Shown: positions 50,698-60,461, numbered from the stretch's first letter. The stretch is 64,000 nt of DNA from Myxococcales bacterium (GCA_014240065.1 JAAZXR010000012.1:1-64000); one strand, 5' to 3'. A program made the numbers and translations. The notes: generated by a model from the sequence alone, not told the origin.

Positions 50698-53600
50698 CTA
50701 CGGCGCGGGTTCCACAACGACGCCATCCAGATAGGTCTCGAGCTGACTGATCTGTTCCCGGGCCTCTTTGATCCGGCCGTCCAACACCGCCCGCTCGATT
50801 TTTTGGCCGAAGACTGTGATCGCCGGAAATCCATAGCTCGCGCCCACGCCCTTGAGGGTGTGGCCGATTCTGCGGGCGACCTCGAGATCCCCCGAGCCGA
50901 GGCTCTCACGGAGCGTGATGACGTCCTTTGAGCGGCTCTCGAGAAACGATGGAATCAGCTTGAGGATGTCCGGATCGATCGAGACGACAATATTCTTTTC
51001 ACTCTCGGCGCTCGTGCTCTCCTGGTTTCCAGCGTGTGCTCGTGACGGCGTACCCCTGGTCCGCACGCGCCGCAGGTGCTGCTTCACGACCTCAACAAAT
51101 TCTTCGCGCTGCAGCGGCTTTTGAATTCGTCCATCAAACAGATCCGATTTTCGCGCGAGCTCGCGGCGATCGAGCCCCGTCATCGCGATGACGCACAGAT
51201 CTCGCTGGTGAGTTCGTATCTGCTTGAGGGTGTCGGCGCCATCGAGATCAGGCATGAGCATATCGAGGAGGACGAGATCGAACCTCTCCGCGGCGACCGC
51301 ACGAATTGCGGCTTCACCGCTCTCGACCGCCTCTAGCTCGTAGTCATCGTCTGCGTGTAGGAGCTTCATGGCGATCGATCGAGCGGCTGCAGAGTCATCG
51401 ACGATGAGGATTTTGGGCTTGCTGGTGAGGAGCTCGTCGAGCTTCATGAACAACTCTGGCCAGCGGACGGGCTTGGTGACGAACGCGTCCATCCCGGCGG
51501 CGACACAACGTTCTTGAAATGACACAAGCGCGTGAGCCGTGACAGCGACGATGGGCGTCTTCTTGGTGTGGAGTCGTTTTTCGAGCGCACGGATTTTCTG
51601 GGCGACCTGGACGCCATCCATTCCTGGCATCTCCAAGTCGGTCAAGACGATGTCGTATTCCGAATTGCTGAAGGCTTCGATGGCGTCCGCTCCATTCTCG
51701 AATCCCTCCACGTTCATGCCATGCTTCTCGAGCATGGCGCTCGTCAGCTTGCGGTTGTCGATATTGTCTTCGATCAAGAGGACCTTATGAGAGCGCTTGC
51801 TCCCTGCCCGTCGCTGCTGCTTCTCGTCCTCTCGGGTGTTCGTGAGCTGCTCGAGATGCAGGGCCTGCGCGAGACTGAGCCGGAGGTTCTCTTGGCGAAT
51901 CGGTTTTGTGATGTACTTCGCCACGGGGTCCTCAAGGAGACGAGGCTCCAGGTCGCTGCTGCGGCACAGCACCATGACCTTGCATCGTGGCGAAGGGGCT
52001 GGCGTACTGCGGCGCCTGGCGTTTCGCATGAGATAGGCTCGATATATCGTGAAGTCCACGAGCAGAACGTCGACGTTCGTGGTGCCGTTGATCGCCTCGC
52101 CGACGATCTCTATCGAATCGGATGTTGTGACGTCGACGCCCCAGTGAGACAGGAGTCGATTAACGGCATCTCGGCTTCGATCATTGCCGTCGCACAGGAT
52201 GGCTTTGACGTCGTGGAACGGGGAATTGACCGCCGGCGGTGTCATCGCGGGGGCGACCCGCGGGAGCGATATTTTGATCGTGAAGCGGCTGCCATCACCG
52301 ACCGCCGAGTCCACGCGGATGGTACCACCCATCAACTCAACGAGAGACTTCGTGATGCTGAGGCCGAGTCCTGTCCCTCCGAATTGACGACGGGTGGATT
52401 GGTCGGCTTGCACAAACTGCTCAAAGACATTCTCTGTTTGCGCCTTTGGGATGCCAACGCCCGTATCCTCGACGACAATCTGAATTTTCGATTCCTCTGG
52501 TGTCGAGTGCTGGAGCGTCGTCTCGAGCAGGATCTCTCCTTGATCGGTGAACTTGATCGCGTTGCCGATCAGGTTGATGAGGACCTGGCGGAGATGATCT
52601 GCGTCACCCTTGAGCGCGCGAGGTATCCTCGGATCACAATAGCAGACGAGGTCGAGCCCTTTGGCCTCCGCGTGCACGCTCAAGGCGTCCGCGACCGACT
52701 CTGTGACCTCAAGGAGAGAGAACGGCTCTTCGACCGTGGTCGTCTGTCGCGCCTCAATCTTGGAGAAGTCAAGAACATCTCGCAGCATCGACGTGAGGAC
52801 CTCTGAGTTCGCCTGAACGGAGCGGAGCAGCGAGCGTTGCTCCGTGGGGAGGCTCCCTTGAAGCGCGAGCTCCGTGAGCCCCAATATCGCGTTTAGCGGG
52901 GTGCGGATTTCGTGACTCATCACGGCGAGGAATTCCGATTTTGACTTGCTCGCCTGCTCCGCCTCCCGCTGAGACCGGAGCATCTCGGCCTCGTTTATTT
53001 TGCGGTCGGAGATGTCAGAGAGCACCGCGATAAATCGTGAGATCTGACCGGCCGCATCTCGAACGGGGGAGAGGTTGACGGAGTTCCAAAACAGCGGTCC
53101 GGATGCGCGTTGGCAGAGGATCTCCGCTTGCATGGCTCGCCCGTCGCGAATGTGCGTGTCGATCATGGCGAGCTGTTTTGGGTCGGCGTTCGGACCACCC
53201 AGGAGCGCTCCGAGCGGGATCCCGGTGGTCTCCGCGCGCGAGTATCCGGTCGATACCTGGAAGGCCTTATTGACCCACTCGACCTGGCCATGAAGATCGG
53301 CGATGGCGACTCCGACGCCGAAGCTCTCGGCGACGGCCGAGAGCGCGTCGAGTCGGTAGTCTGTGACGTGGGCTGTCGAGCGGTCGAGCAAGGTCACGAC
53401 GAGAGTCTGTCGTGTCCCCAACTTGATCGCGGCCAGTTGGACTTCGACTTGTGCCGGAGACGCCTTTGACTTCGAAACCGGCGCTTGGAAGGTCGCGAGA
53501 CTGCCCGCCATGGCGCGCTTCTGGTTGTCCGCGAGCGCAGCGTGGTAGGGGAGCGGGAAGATGCTCGTGAGGAGCGCGGCGCGGAGCTCGGCCTGGGACA

Positions 53601-54951
53601 TCTCGAGGAACGCCGCCGCGGAAGAGTTGCCGAAAGTGATGGCGCCGTCGACATCGCAGATCAGCGACGGTTCGGGACGAAGTTCGATCAACCGTTGGAT
53701 CGCGCCGAGCCCCTCAGCGGGGAAGGACTGACGAAGGTCCGCAGCGATCGATGCAAACTGCCAGACGCGGTAGACCTCACTGTCTTCGTTGAAGACCGTC
53801 GACACGCTCACGAGGAGGCTTCCGCCGTCGATGGTCTGGAAGACCTCCTTGTCGACCGCGTCCGGCGAGATGCGACGGGTCCGCATGTTGACTAAGTCGG
53901 CCGGCGCGATGAGGAGCGCGGCTTCTATTTCTGAGATCGCTTGGTTGGTCTCGCTGCGCAGTGCGTTGGAGAGCAGCGGGTGGTCGAAGAGCTCTTGATA
54001 CGCCGGGTTACTCAGGAGGGGGGCGCCGTCGGGAGCCTCCACGAGCACCGCGACTGAGAGCGCGTTGAGGACGTAGCGCAGCCTCCTCTGGGAATTCTCT
54101 AGACCGCGCCATTTCTTCCGCAACGCGGTGATGTCGGTCGCGATCATGATCCACGTGAGGGGTGTATCTCGTGCCACCTCGCACGAAAAGAAGTGATTCG
54201 CGGCGCGGAGATCGACCTTGTACGACGCGGAGGAAGACTCAGGGGTTAAGGCGGCGGCCAAATTGTTGGGCAATGTCTCCTTGAGATCTGGATCCCAGTT
54301 TCTTAGGAACTCTCTGCCCATGCCGTTCGCGTTGAGGATCCGCATGTCGTCGCTGAATCGTACCCAGGGGATCGGGAGATCGGGGGTGAGCCCGGGGGGC
54401 CCATCACGTTCCCCGCTCGAGGGGGTGCGCACCGCGAGGAGCCCCGAAAACCGCCGCAGGAGCTCGATGGTTTTTCGACTGAAGGTGCCGATGCTCTTGG
54501 ACGCCAGGACGAGCGTCGGCTGAGTCCCGTCACAGTCCTCGTCGGATCCCAAATAAATGAGCGAGCGAATGGCCGGCGGACCGTTCCACCCGCCGCCGTC
54601 GTTGGCGCCACCTTGGGTGGTGAGGTCGATCGCCAGGGCCGCGTTCACACCGGGCTGCCTGGGGAGCTGCGCGAGCGCGCCCCACTCGAGCGTGGCCAGC
54701 AGCGGATCGCTCGCATACATCGACGTGTCGCTGTGTGAAGGAGAGGCTGGAAAGATTGCGGCGAAATCGAATTCGAGCAGGTGTTCGAGGCTCTCGAGGA
54801 CGCTGCGCCATCGCTCTATCTCGGAGGTCGCGCGAATGACTCTGTGAGCGGCGTTGCACAGTCCGTCGAGCAGTTCTTGCTGCGCCTTCGCGAGCTCACG
54901 CGCCCTCGCGAGCTCCACGAGGGCCTCTTGTAGTAATGCCGGGTCGTTCAT
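50698..54951 (-). CDS. Hybrid sensor histidine kinase: GAF/PAS - HisKA - HATPase - 3 receivers - HPt
   Basis: The 1417-residue soluble protein begins with a coiled coil and a GAF-like region (to about 200). At least three PAS-like segments follow (about 270-380, 420-530, 535-655; the last ends in a PAC Ile-Ser-Asp-Arg-Lys). Then come HisKA (Met-Ser-His-Glu-Ile-Arg-Thr-Pro-Leu-Asn, phospho-His near 679), HATPase (N-box near 794, Gly-Thr-Gly-Leu-Gly-Leu near 864), three receivers starting near 917, 1054 and 1179, each with an Asp and Lys-Pro, and an HPt with His-Thr-Leu-Lys-Gly near 1361. It can run an internal phosphorelay. The divergent NtrC-like gene is its likely target. No TM, so it senses a cytoplasmic signal. 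Confidence 0.92.
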   Translation of the reverse strand: MNDPALLQEALVELARARELAKAQQELLDGLCNAAHRVIRATSEIERWRSVLESLEHLLEFDFAAIFPASPSHSDTSMYASDPLLATLEWGALAQLPRQPGVNAALAIDLTTQGGANDGGGWNGPPAIRSLIYLGSDEDCDGTQPTLVLASKSIGTFSRKTIELLRRFSGLLAVRTPSSGERDGPPGLTPDLPIPWVRFSDDMRILNANGMGREFLRNWDPDLKETLPNNLAAALTPESSSASYKVDLRAANHFFSCEVARDTPLTWIMIATDITALRKKWRGLENSQRRLRYVLNALSVAVLVEAPDGAPLLSNPAYQELFDHPLLSNALRSETNQAISEIEAALLIAPADLVNMRTRRISPDAVDKEVFQTIDGGSLLVSVSTVFNEDSEVYRVWQFASIAADLRQSFPAEGLGAIQRLIELRPEPSLICDVDGAITFGNSSAAAFLEMSQAELRAALLTSIFPLPYHAALADNQKRAMAGSLATFQAPVSKSKASPAQVEVQLAAIKLGTRQTLVVTLLDRSTAHVTDYRLDALSAVAESFGVGVAIADLHGQVEWVNKAFQVSTGYSRAETTGIPLGALLGGPNADPKQLAMIDTHIRDGRAMQAEILCQRASGPLFWNSVNLSPVRDAAGQISRFIAVLSDISDRKINEAEMLRSQREAEQASKSKSEFLAVMSHEIRTPLNAILGLTELALQGSLPTEQRSLLRSVQANSEVLTSMLRDVLDFSKIEARQTTTVEEPFSLLEVTESVADALSVHAEAKGLDLVCYCDPRIPRALKGDADHLRQVLINLIGNAIKFTDQGEILLETTLQHSTPEESKIQIVVEDTGVGIPKAQTENVFEQFVQADQSTRRQFGGTGLGLSITKSLVELMGGTIRVDSAVGDGSRFTIKISLPRVAPAMTPPAVNSPFHDVKAILCDGNDRSRDAVNRLLSHWGVDVTTSDSIEIVGEAINGTTNVDVLLVDFTIYRAYLMRNARRRSTPAPSPRCKVMVLCRSSDLEPRLLEDPVAKYITKPIRQENLRLSLAQALHLEQLTNTREDEKQQRRAGSKRSHKVLLIEDNIDNRKLTSAMLEKHGMNVEGFENGADAIEAFSNSEYDIVLTDLEMPGMDGVQVAQKIRALEKRLHTKKTPIVAVTAHALVSFQERCVAAGMDAFVTKPVRWPELFMKLDELLTSKPKILIVDDSAAARSIAMKLLHADDDYELEAVESGEAAIRAVAAERFDLVLLDMLMPDLDGADTLKQIRTHQRDLCVIAMTGLDRRELARKSDLFDGRIQKPLQREEFVEVVKQHLRRVRTRGTPSRAHAGNQESTSAESEKNIVVSIDPDILKLIPSFLESRSKDVITLRESLGSGDLEVARRIGHTLKGVGASYGFPAITVFGQKIERAVLDGRIKEAREQISQLETYLDGVVVEPAP

Positions 54952-55281
54952 CTTTCGGCGTGACGCCTAGGCGAGCACGAGGCCATGATGAAGATATCAC
55001 GGACGCAGCGCCTGGAACCCGAGGACACGCCAGCATGGCCTCCGATAGGGGACGGCCTCAAACGAGTAGTGGAGGCCCGGTGAACGGACTCGCCGCGCCT
55101 GGCGGACGCGCGGTTCGAGGACCAGCGACGCGCCCAGCGCGGCGGGACCTGAGCTCACTTTCTCGGAGATGGAAGCCAGGTCGGACGGGAGTCCCATTTC
55201 GGACTATTTTGGAGATTCGCGGGGTTCTTGCGTCAAGCATTGTAGTCGAGCAGTTTGCTCGGTAGTCTATGCGTGGAGAGG
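54952..55281. other. Divergent intergenic region between kinase and regulator
   Basis: 330 bp with no convincing gene on either strand. Its right end holds a promoter-like element with an embedded palindrome (see 55240-55268). Nothing else stands out. Confidence 0.5.
55240..55268 (+). promoter_or_regulatory. Promoter-like element with palindrome before the NtrC-like gene
   Basis: TTGTAG (55240-55245), 17-nt spacer, TAGTCT (55263-55268). The spacer contains CGAGCA-GTT-TGCTCG (55247-55261), a perfect palindrome that a repressor could use to block RNA polymerase. It lies 14 bp before ATG 55282. Confidence 0.4.
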
Positions 55282-56673
55282 ATGACGCTACTCAACGTGG
55301 ACGAATCGCCGACGAACAACGCACGGGTCTTTGTGGTGGATGATGACGCGGATACCCGCAACCTCCTGATGGCATGGTTGGAGGGCGACGGGATCTCATC
55401 GGAGGGGTTCGACAGCGGGTCCGCGTTTCTTGAGGCGCTCGATGCACGGCGACCGGACGCCGTGTGTCTCGATGTACGGATGCCCGAGATGGACGGGCTG
55501 GAGGTGTTGCGTCGGCTGAAAGACCGCGGCAATCGCTCTCCCGTCGTCATGTTGACGGCGGACGAGCAGCTTGAGACCGCCGTCGAGTGCATGAAGCTCG
55601 GCGCCTTCGACTATCAGGTTAAGCCTCTGCTTCGAGAGGCCACGATCGGTGTGATGCGGGCGGCGGTCCGCGAGCGCGCGCTCGACGAACGCCCGCGCGC
55701 CGCGACGACTGGGGACGAGCTCAAGACGAATCGGCGTATTCTCGGCTCCTCTGGTCCGATTCGACAGGTCTTGGCCGAAGTGGACCGCGTCGCCCAAAGC
55801 AAGGTCAGCGTATTCCTTCAGGGTGAGAACGGCACCGGGAAGGAGCTCGTAGCGAGGGTGATTCATGAGCGCAGTGAGCGGTCCGACAAGCCCTTCGTGG
55901 TTGTCAACTGCGGCGCGATCCCAGAATCGTTGCACGAGTCAGAGCTGTTCGGTTCTGTGGAGGGCCCCGAGGACAAGGGCCCCGGAAAGATCGAGATGTC
56001 GAGCGGTGGCACGCTCTTCCTCGATGACATCAGCGAACTTAGTCAGGGCGCGCAGGTGCGTCTTTTGCGAGCGCTGCAAGAGCGCACCGTGGAGCGCGTG
56101 GGAGGGCGTGAACAAGTCCCCGTCAACCTGCGGTTGATCTCGGCCACCCAGCACGACTTGGCGCGGCTGGTGGACGACGCAAAATTCCGGCACGATCTGT
56201 TCTACCGATTGGTGATCTATCCGATCGACATGCCGCCGCTTCGTGACCGTATTGAAGATCTCCACGATCTCTTCCCTCATTTTCTGAGCCGCTACGCCGC
56301 TGAGTTCGAGTGCCCCGTCTCTAGCTTCGATCCAGAGGTGCTGCGTCGCCTTCAAGCGTATCGGTGGGCTGGCAACGTTCGCGAGCTTGAGAACCTCGCC
56401 CAGCGCATGGTGATCTCGGCGCGGGGATCGCGAATCACCGTGGCCGATCTTCCCTCGGATATTAGAGAGCCTGCGCAGAGCGCTGCGGGGAGCTCATCGA
56501 CGTCGACGAGTGGAACAGTGCGCTCCATCGAAGAGGCCGAGCGCGAAGCCATCGTCGAGGCGCTCCGCCACGTGGGCGGCAACGTGACAGAGGCCGCCCG
56601 AAGGTTGGGGATCGGGCGCGCGACGCTCTACCGCAAGCTCACCCGCTACGAGATCGAGCGCTCCAGCTTTTGA
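55282..56673 (+). CDS. NtrC-type response regulator (REC-AAA+-Fis) without GAFTGA
   Basis: From ATG 55282 (463 residues; GTG 55273 and TTG 55255 are possible). The receiver has Val-Asp-Asp-Asp, phospho-Asp in Cys-Leu-Asp-Val-Arg-Met-Pro near residue 61 and Val-Lys-Pro. The AAA+ domain has Gly-Glu-Asn-Gly-Thr-Gly-Lys near 181, Gly-Gly-Thr-Leu-Phe-Leu-Asp-Asp and Arg-His-Asp-Leu-Phe-Tyr-Arg. A Fis HTH follows (Gly-Gly-Asn-Val-Thr-Glu-Ala-Ala-Arg-Arg-Leu-Gly). Between Leu-Phe-Gly and Gly-Lys-Ile-Glu the sigma-54-contacting GAFTGA is replaced by an acidic Gly-Pro-rich loop. Activators lacking GAFTGA (TyrR, R. capsulatus NtrC) act with sigma-70. Probably paired with the divergent kinase. Confidence 0.88.
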   Translation: MTLLNVDESPTNNARVFVVDDDADTRNLLMAWLEGDGISSEGFDSGSAFLEALDARRPDAVCLDVRMPEMDGLEVLRRLKDRGNRSPVVMLTADEQLETAVECMKLGAFDYQVKPLLREATIGVMRAAVRERALDERPRAATTGDELKTNRRILGSSGPIRQVLAEVDRVAQSKVSVFLQGENGTGKELVARVIHERSERSDKPFVVVNCGAIPESLHESELFGSVEGPEDKGPGKIEMSSGGTLFLDDISELSQGAQVRLLRALQERTVERVGGREQVPVNLRLISATQHDLARLVDDAKFRHDLFYRLVIYPIDMPPLRDRIEDLHDLFPHFLSRYAAEFECPVSSFDPEVLRRLQAYRWAGNVRELENLAQRMVISARGSRITVADLPSDIREPAQSAAGSSSTSTSGTVRSIEEAEREAIVEALRHVGGNVTEAARRLGIGRATLYRKLTRYEIERSSF

Positions 56674-56734
56674 GGTGCGAGCGAGCGCTCGACGTGACTA
56701 GTGCCCATCGAGGCGCTCGCGGCCCTGCGTGTCG

Positions 56735-58029
56735 CTAGACTCGCTCCAAGACCGCCGCGGCCCCGAGCCCACCGGCGGCGCAGATCCCGAGCAGCGCGGT
56801 CTCTTTGTCGCCGCGATGAAGCTCGTTCGCCATGGTGGTGACCATGCGCGCGCCCGTCGCCCCGAAGGGGTGCCCGATGGCGATCGATCCGCCGTGTACG
56901 TTGAGTCGGGCCGGGTCGATCTCGCCCACCGCGGTGTCGCGCCCTAGGCGGTGCTGGGCGAACGACTCGCTCCCGAGCACCTTGAGCACGCTGAGCACTT
57001 GGGCGGCGAAGGCCTCGTGCATGTCGACGAGGTCAATGTCAGCGAGGTCGAGCCCCGCACGCTCGAGCGCGCGCGGCATCGCGAGCGCAGGTCCAATGAG
57101 GAGTTGATCCGTCGGATCGACACCCACATACGACCAGCTCTTGAAGGCCGCCAGCGGCGTGTAGCCGAGCGCCTTCGCCTTCTGCTCCTCCATGAGCAAT
57201 ACGGAGGCGGCGCCGTCCGTCAGGGTGCTCGAGTTTCCTGCGGTCAAGGTTCCGTCTTTGGCGAAGACCGGCTTCAACTTCCCGAGGCGCTCGATGCTGG
57301 TGTCCGCGCGCACGATGGTGTCGGCGCTCACGAGCGCGCCTGTCGGAGTCTCGACCGCCACGACCTCGTCGTCAAATCGGCCGGACTCGATGGCCGCCGC
57401 CGCTCGTTCGTGGCTGCGAAGCGCGAGCTCGTCTTGGGCGAGGCGAGAGATCTCGTTGCGAACTGCCATTTTCTCCGCGGACTCTCCCATGACCTCGCCT
57501 GTGGTTCGTTCCGCGATCTTCGGCATCTTCGGGAGGATGTCTCCCAGTGGCATCAGCTGGGACAACACTCCCATGACGTCGCTCGGTGACGCCTTGCCAA
57601 AGGCGAAGGGTGCGAGGAGGTGCACGGCCTTGGAGGGCAGGCTGACCTCCGCGTTGCTGGTGGAGTCGGAGCCACCGGCGATGATGACGTCGGCGTCTCC
57701 ACGCTCGATGGCAGCGACGGCGGTTGTGATGGATTGCAGGCCCGAGGCGCACGCGCGCGTGACGGTCATCCCCTCCACTGACGCCGGGAGGCCGAGGTCG
57801 AGGGCGATCTCTCGTCCGACATTCGGGGCCGTTGACGGCAGGATGACCCCACCCCATACGATCGCGTCGATGTCTTGCTGGGACAGATTCGTCCGCTCAA
57901 GCAACGCACCACCGCCGCGCCGCCGAGCGCGAAGGTGTCCATTTTAAGGAATTCGCTGAAGGCGCGAACGAAGGGGGTGCGGACCCCAGAGACGACGACT
58001 GCACGTCGGGATTGTTTTTTCTTTGGCAT
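56735..58029 (-). pseudogene. fadI: Acetyl-CoA acyltransferase (thiolase) with a one-base frameshift
   Basis: The N-terminal 41 residues (start ATG 58029; Val-Ser-Gly-Val-Arg-Thr-Pro-Phe) run in one frame to about 57905. The rest, from Leu-Leu-Glu-Arg-Thr-Asn, is in the next frame to 56735. The total of 1295 nt is exactly one base short of 432 codons, and one added base restores a continuous 431-residue thiolase. All catalytic residues are in the second part: Cys in Arg-Ala-Cys-Ala-Ser-Gly, His in Gly-His-Pro-Phe-Gly-Ala-Thr-Gly, Cys in Gly-Ile-Cys-Ala-Ala-Gly-Gly. It would cleave 3-ketoacyl-CoA as last step of the operon's beta-oxidation. Real mutation or sequencing error is undecided. Confidence 0.85.
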
Positions 58030-58044
58030 GATTGATACTCCAGT

Positions 58045-59478
58045 CTAGGCGCCGATGAGCGCGCCGCCGCATACTCGCAGCGTGGTGCCTGTGATTCCGT
58101 GGGCCGCAGGTGTGGAAAGGAATGTGATCGCGTCGCCGACGTCACGGGGTTGGCCGCCTTGACCGAGGTTGCTGAGTCGACGTCCCGCCTCGCGGATCAC
58201 CACGGGGATGGCCGCGGTGAGACGAGTCTCGATGAACCCGGGGGCGATGGCGTTGACGGTGATTCCTCGTCGCGCCACGACAGGGGCGAGGCCTCGCACG
58301 TAACCCAATATGCCGGATTTACTGGCGGCATAATTGGTCTGCCCGAGATTTCCGGCGATCCCTGCGACCGACGACAGGCAGATGATCCTGCCGTGATCCC
58401 GCAGGGTCCCTTCGAGGAGCTTGCTGGTGATGCGTTCGACCGCGCCGAGGTTGATGTCGACGGCTTGATCCCACCACTCCGGCTTCATCCGGGCGAGGGT
58501 CTTATCGCGGGTGACGCCCGCGTTGTGAACGATAATGTCGAGTCCGTCACGATGCTCTGCGACGAAGTCTGCGATCGCTTGAGGTGCCTCGGGGGTGGTG
58601 ATGTCGACGGGGAGCGGCATGCCGCCGACCTCGCGGGCGACCTTGCTGAGCAGGCCGTCGTCGGCGGGGCGGTCGAGGCAGATGACCGTCGCGCCCGCGC
58701 TCGCGAGGAGCGAGGAGGTCGCGGCGCCGATTCCTCGGGCTGCGCCCGTGACGAGGGCGACCTTCCCGTCGAGCGGGCGACTCCAGTCCCACTCGGGGAG
58801 CTTGCGGCCCTTCGGGGCTCGGACGACGATGGGTTGCCCACTGACAAAGACGGACCGGCGAGATAACAGGAAGCGCAGCGGCCCCTCGAGGTGCGCGCTG
58901 GCGTTGCCTTCGACATAGATGATGTTGGCAGTGGACCCCTTTTTCCCCACCTCTTTCGCGACGCTCTTGATGAACCCGAGGAGCGCGGCTTGGGTGGCTC
59001 GCATGAGGGGGGCTTGCTTCGCGTCTGGTGCGGTCGCGAGGATCACCACGCGCCCGCACTTTTTAAGGCGCCGCATCAGCGGGTGAAAGAAGTCGTAGAG
59101 GTTGCGCAGGGACTCGGTGGTGTCGAGCGCGCTCGCGTCGAAGACGATGCTATCGAGCTTGGGTCCGTCAGGATTCAAGGTGAGCTCCCACTGAGGTCGA
59201 CTCCATGCCTCGGCTTGGGTCTCGAAGATTCCGCGGGACGGGCAGTCGTGGACAACACCCACGTGTGCCCCAGCCTCCGCGAGCGTCTTGGCGATCACCT
59301 CCGACAGCGGGCTCGCGTCGCCGTGGCCAAACGCCACCTCATGTCCTTCGAGGGGGCGGGCGATGAACCCCTCGCTCGCTCGCGCGAGGTCTTGAGGCAT
59401 CGGGATCGGTAGGCCGAGGCCTTTGATGAGGGCGCGGGCGCGGTGATTTTGTCCGAGTTCTAATAAAAAGTCGCTCAT
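58045..59478 (-). CDS. High-molecular-weight FabG (FabG4-type) 3-oxoacyl reductase / 3-hydroxyacyl-CoA dehydrogenase
   Basis: From ATG 59478 the product is 477 residues, about twice a normal FabG. An N-terminal flavodoxin-like, catalytically silent Rossmann half (about 1-215) is followed by a complete SDR half with Gly-Ala-Ala-Arg-Gly-Ile-Gly, Asn-Ala-Gly-Val, Ser-Ser-Val-Ala-Gly and Tyr-Ala-Ala-Ser-Lys. This layout matches mycobacterial FabG4, which prefers CoA substrates and NAD(H). Between MaoC and thiolase it supplies the 3-hydroxyacyl-CoA dehydrogenase step. The thiolase starts 15 bp after its stop. Confidence 0.9.
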   Translation of the reverse strand: MSDFLLELGQNHRARALIKGLGLPIPMPQDLARASEGFIARPLEGHEVAFGHGDASPLSEVIAKTLAEAGAHVGVVHDCPSRGIFETQAEAWSRPQWELTLNPDGPKLDSIVFDASALDTTESLRNLYDFFHPLMRRLKKCGRVVILATAPDAKQAPLMRATQAALLGFIKSVAKEVGKKGSTANIIYVEGNASAHLEGPLRFLLSRRSVFVSGQPIVVRAPKGRKLPEWDWSRPLDGKVALVTGAARGIGAATSSLLASAGATVICLDRPADDGLLSKVAREVGGMPLPVDITTPEAPQAIADFVAEHRDGLDIIVHNAGVTRDKTLARMKPEWWDQAVDINLGAVERITSKLLEGTLRDHGRIICLSSVAGIAGNLGQTNYAASKSGILGYVRGLAPVVARRGITVNAIAPGFIETRLTAAIPVVIREAGRRLSNLGQGGQPRDVGDAITFLSTPAAHGITGTTLRVCGGALIGA

Positions 59479-59534
59479 GAGATCATTGCTTCTGTTCGGT
59501 ATTGGTGGGGGGACCAGGTCGTTGCCGCGGTCTC

Positions 59535-60461
59535 CTAGGCGTGAAAAGTTCCCTCGAGGTAGGCGGGGGCGCCGGGGGCGTCTCCGACCCACACTTCATC
59601 GCCTCGCGTGAAGACGCCGACGCGGGCGGGGAGGACCAAGGGCCGAGTAAATTTGACGTCCAGCTTTCCTAGCCGCGCGATATCTCCTGAGAACCGTCGG
59701 ACGCGGAGCGTCTCCCAGGTGCGGGCCATGGTCGCGAAGCCGTGGAGGATCGTATTCTTGAATCCGAAGGCGCGGGCGTACGGTGGGACCCAGTGGACGG
59801 GGTTGAAGTCACCCGTGAGCATGGCGTAGGCCAGGCCAGCGTCCGCCGGGAGGCGCCATCGATCAAGCTCGAGGGCGTCGAGCGGTACTCGGGGGCGAAT
59901 CTTCTCGGGCCGCGCGCGCTCTTTCGACCCCGCCTCACTCGATCTCTTTCGCTGGAGTGGGACGATAGCGTAGAGGTTCGCCTCGATGGCGTCGGGAGTC
60001 GACGCGGTGCCGGTGGTGACCCGCTGATGCAGCACAGCGCGCCGTTCGGTCTCGTCGATGTCCATTAATTGTGCGGTGACCAGGAGTGGTTCGTTGGCGG
60101 GAAGCGGCGCGCGCACCTCGAGGCGACAGCCGCCGTTGAGCACCTTGAGGAGCGGGTAGGGGGCGCCCGCGAGGGTCTTCGCGGAGAGTGGAAAGCCCCA
60201 CTGCGGCCAAAGGTGGGGTGGCACAACACCGCGGTAGGCCTTTGTGTCGCCGCATACGTGGCGTTGATACTCGACGAGCAGGGACGTTGCGCGAGGCGCG
60301 ATGGTCGCCTCGAAGACTGGGCCGGGGGTCGTGAAGGCGCCGGGCGCGGGTGGCTTGAGCTGCTGCCGCAGCGCCGTGAAGGCGGCGCGGCCGAGCGTCG
60401 CGAGGACCGGCCCCTGATGGATGATTTGAGCGGAAGGTAGACGCATGAGTCTCCGAATCAC
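59535..60461 (-). CDS. MaoC-like enoyl-CoA hydratase, double hotdog
   Basis: The 308-residue protein has two hotdog folds. The C-terminal one carries the MaoC hydratase motif Gly-Asp-Phe-Asn-Pro-Val-His with a following Gly-Phe-Lys-Asn-Thr-Ile-Leu-His-Gly (catalytic Asp and His). The N-terminal one lacks it. It should hydrate trans-2-enoyl-CoA to (R)-3-hydroxyacyl-CoA. GTG 60461 overlaps the acyl-CoA dehydrogenase stop (GTGA), consistent with coupling; an ATG at 60446 is the alternative start. Confidence 0.85.
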   Translation of the reverse strand: MIRRLMRLPSAQIIHQGPVLATLGRAAFTALRQQLKPPAPGAFTTPGPVFEATIAPRATSLLVEYQRHVCGDTKAYRGVVPPHLWPQWGFPLSAKTLAGAPYPLLKVLNGGCRLEVRAPLPANEPLLVTAQLMDIDETERRAVLHQRVTTGTASTPDAIEANLYAIVPLQRKRSSEAGSKERARPEKIRPRVPLDALELDRWRLPADAGLAYAMLTGDFNPVHWVPPYARAFGFKNTILHGFATMARTWETLRVRRFSGDIARLGKLDVKFTRPLVLPARVGVFTRGDEVWVGDAPGAPAYLEGTFHA

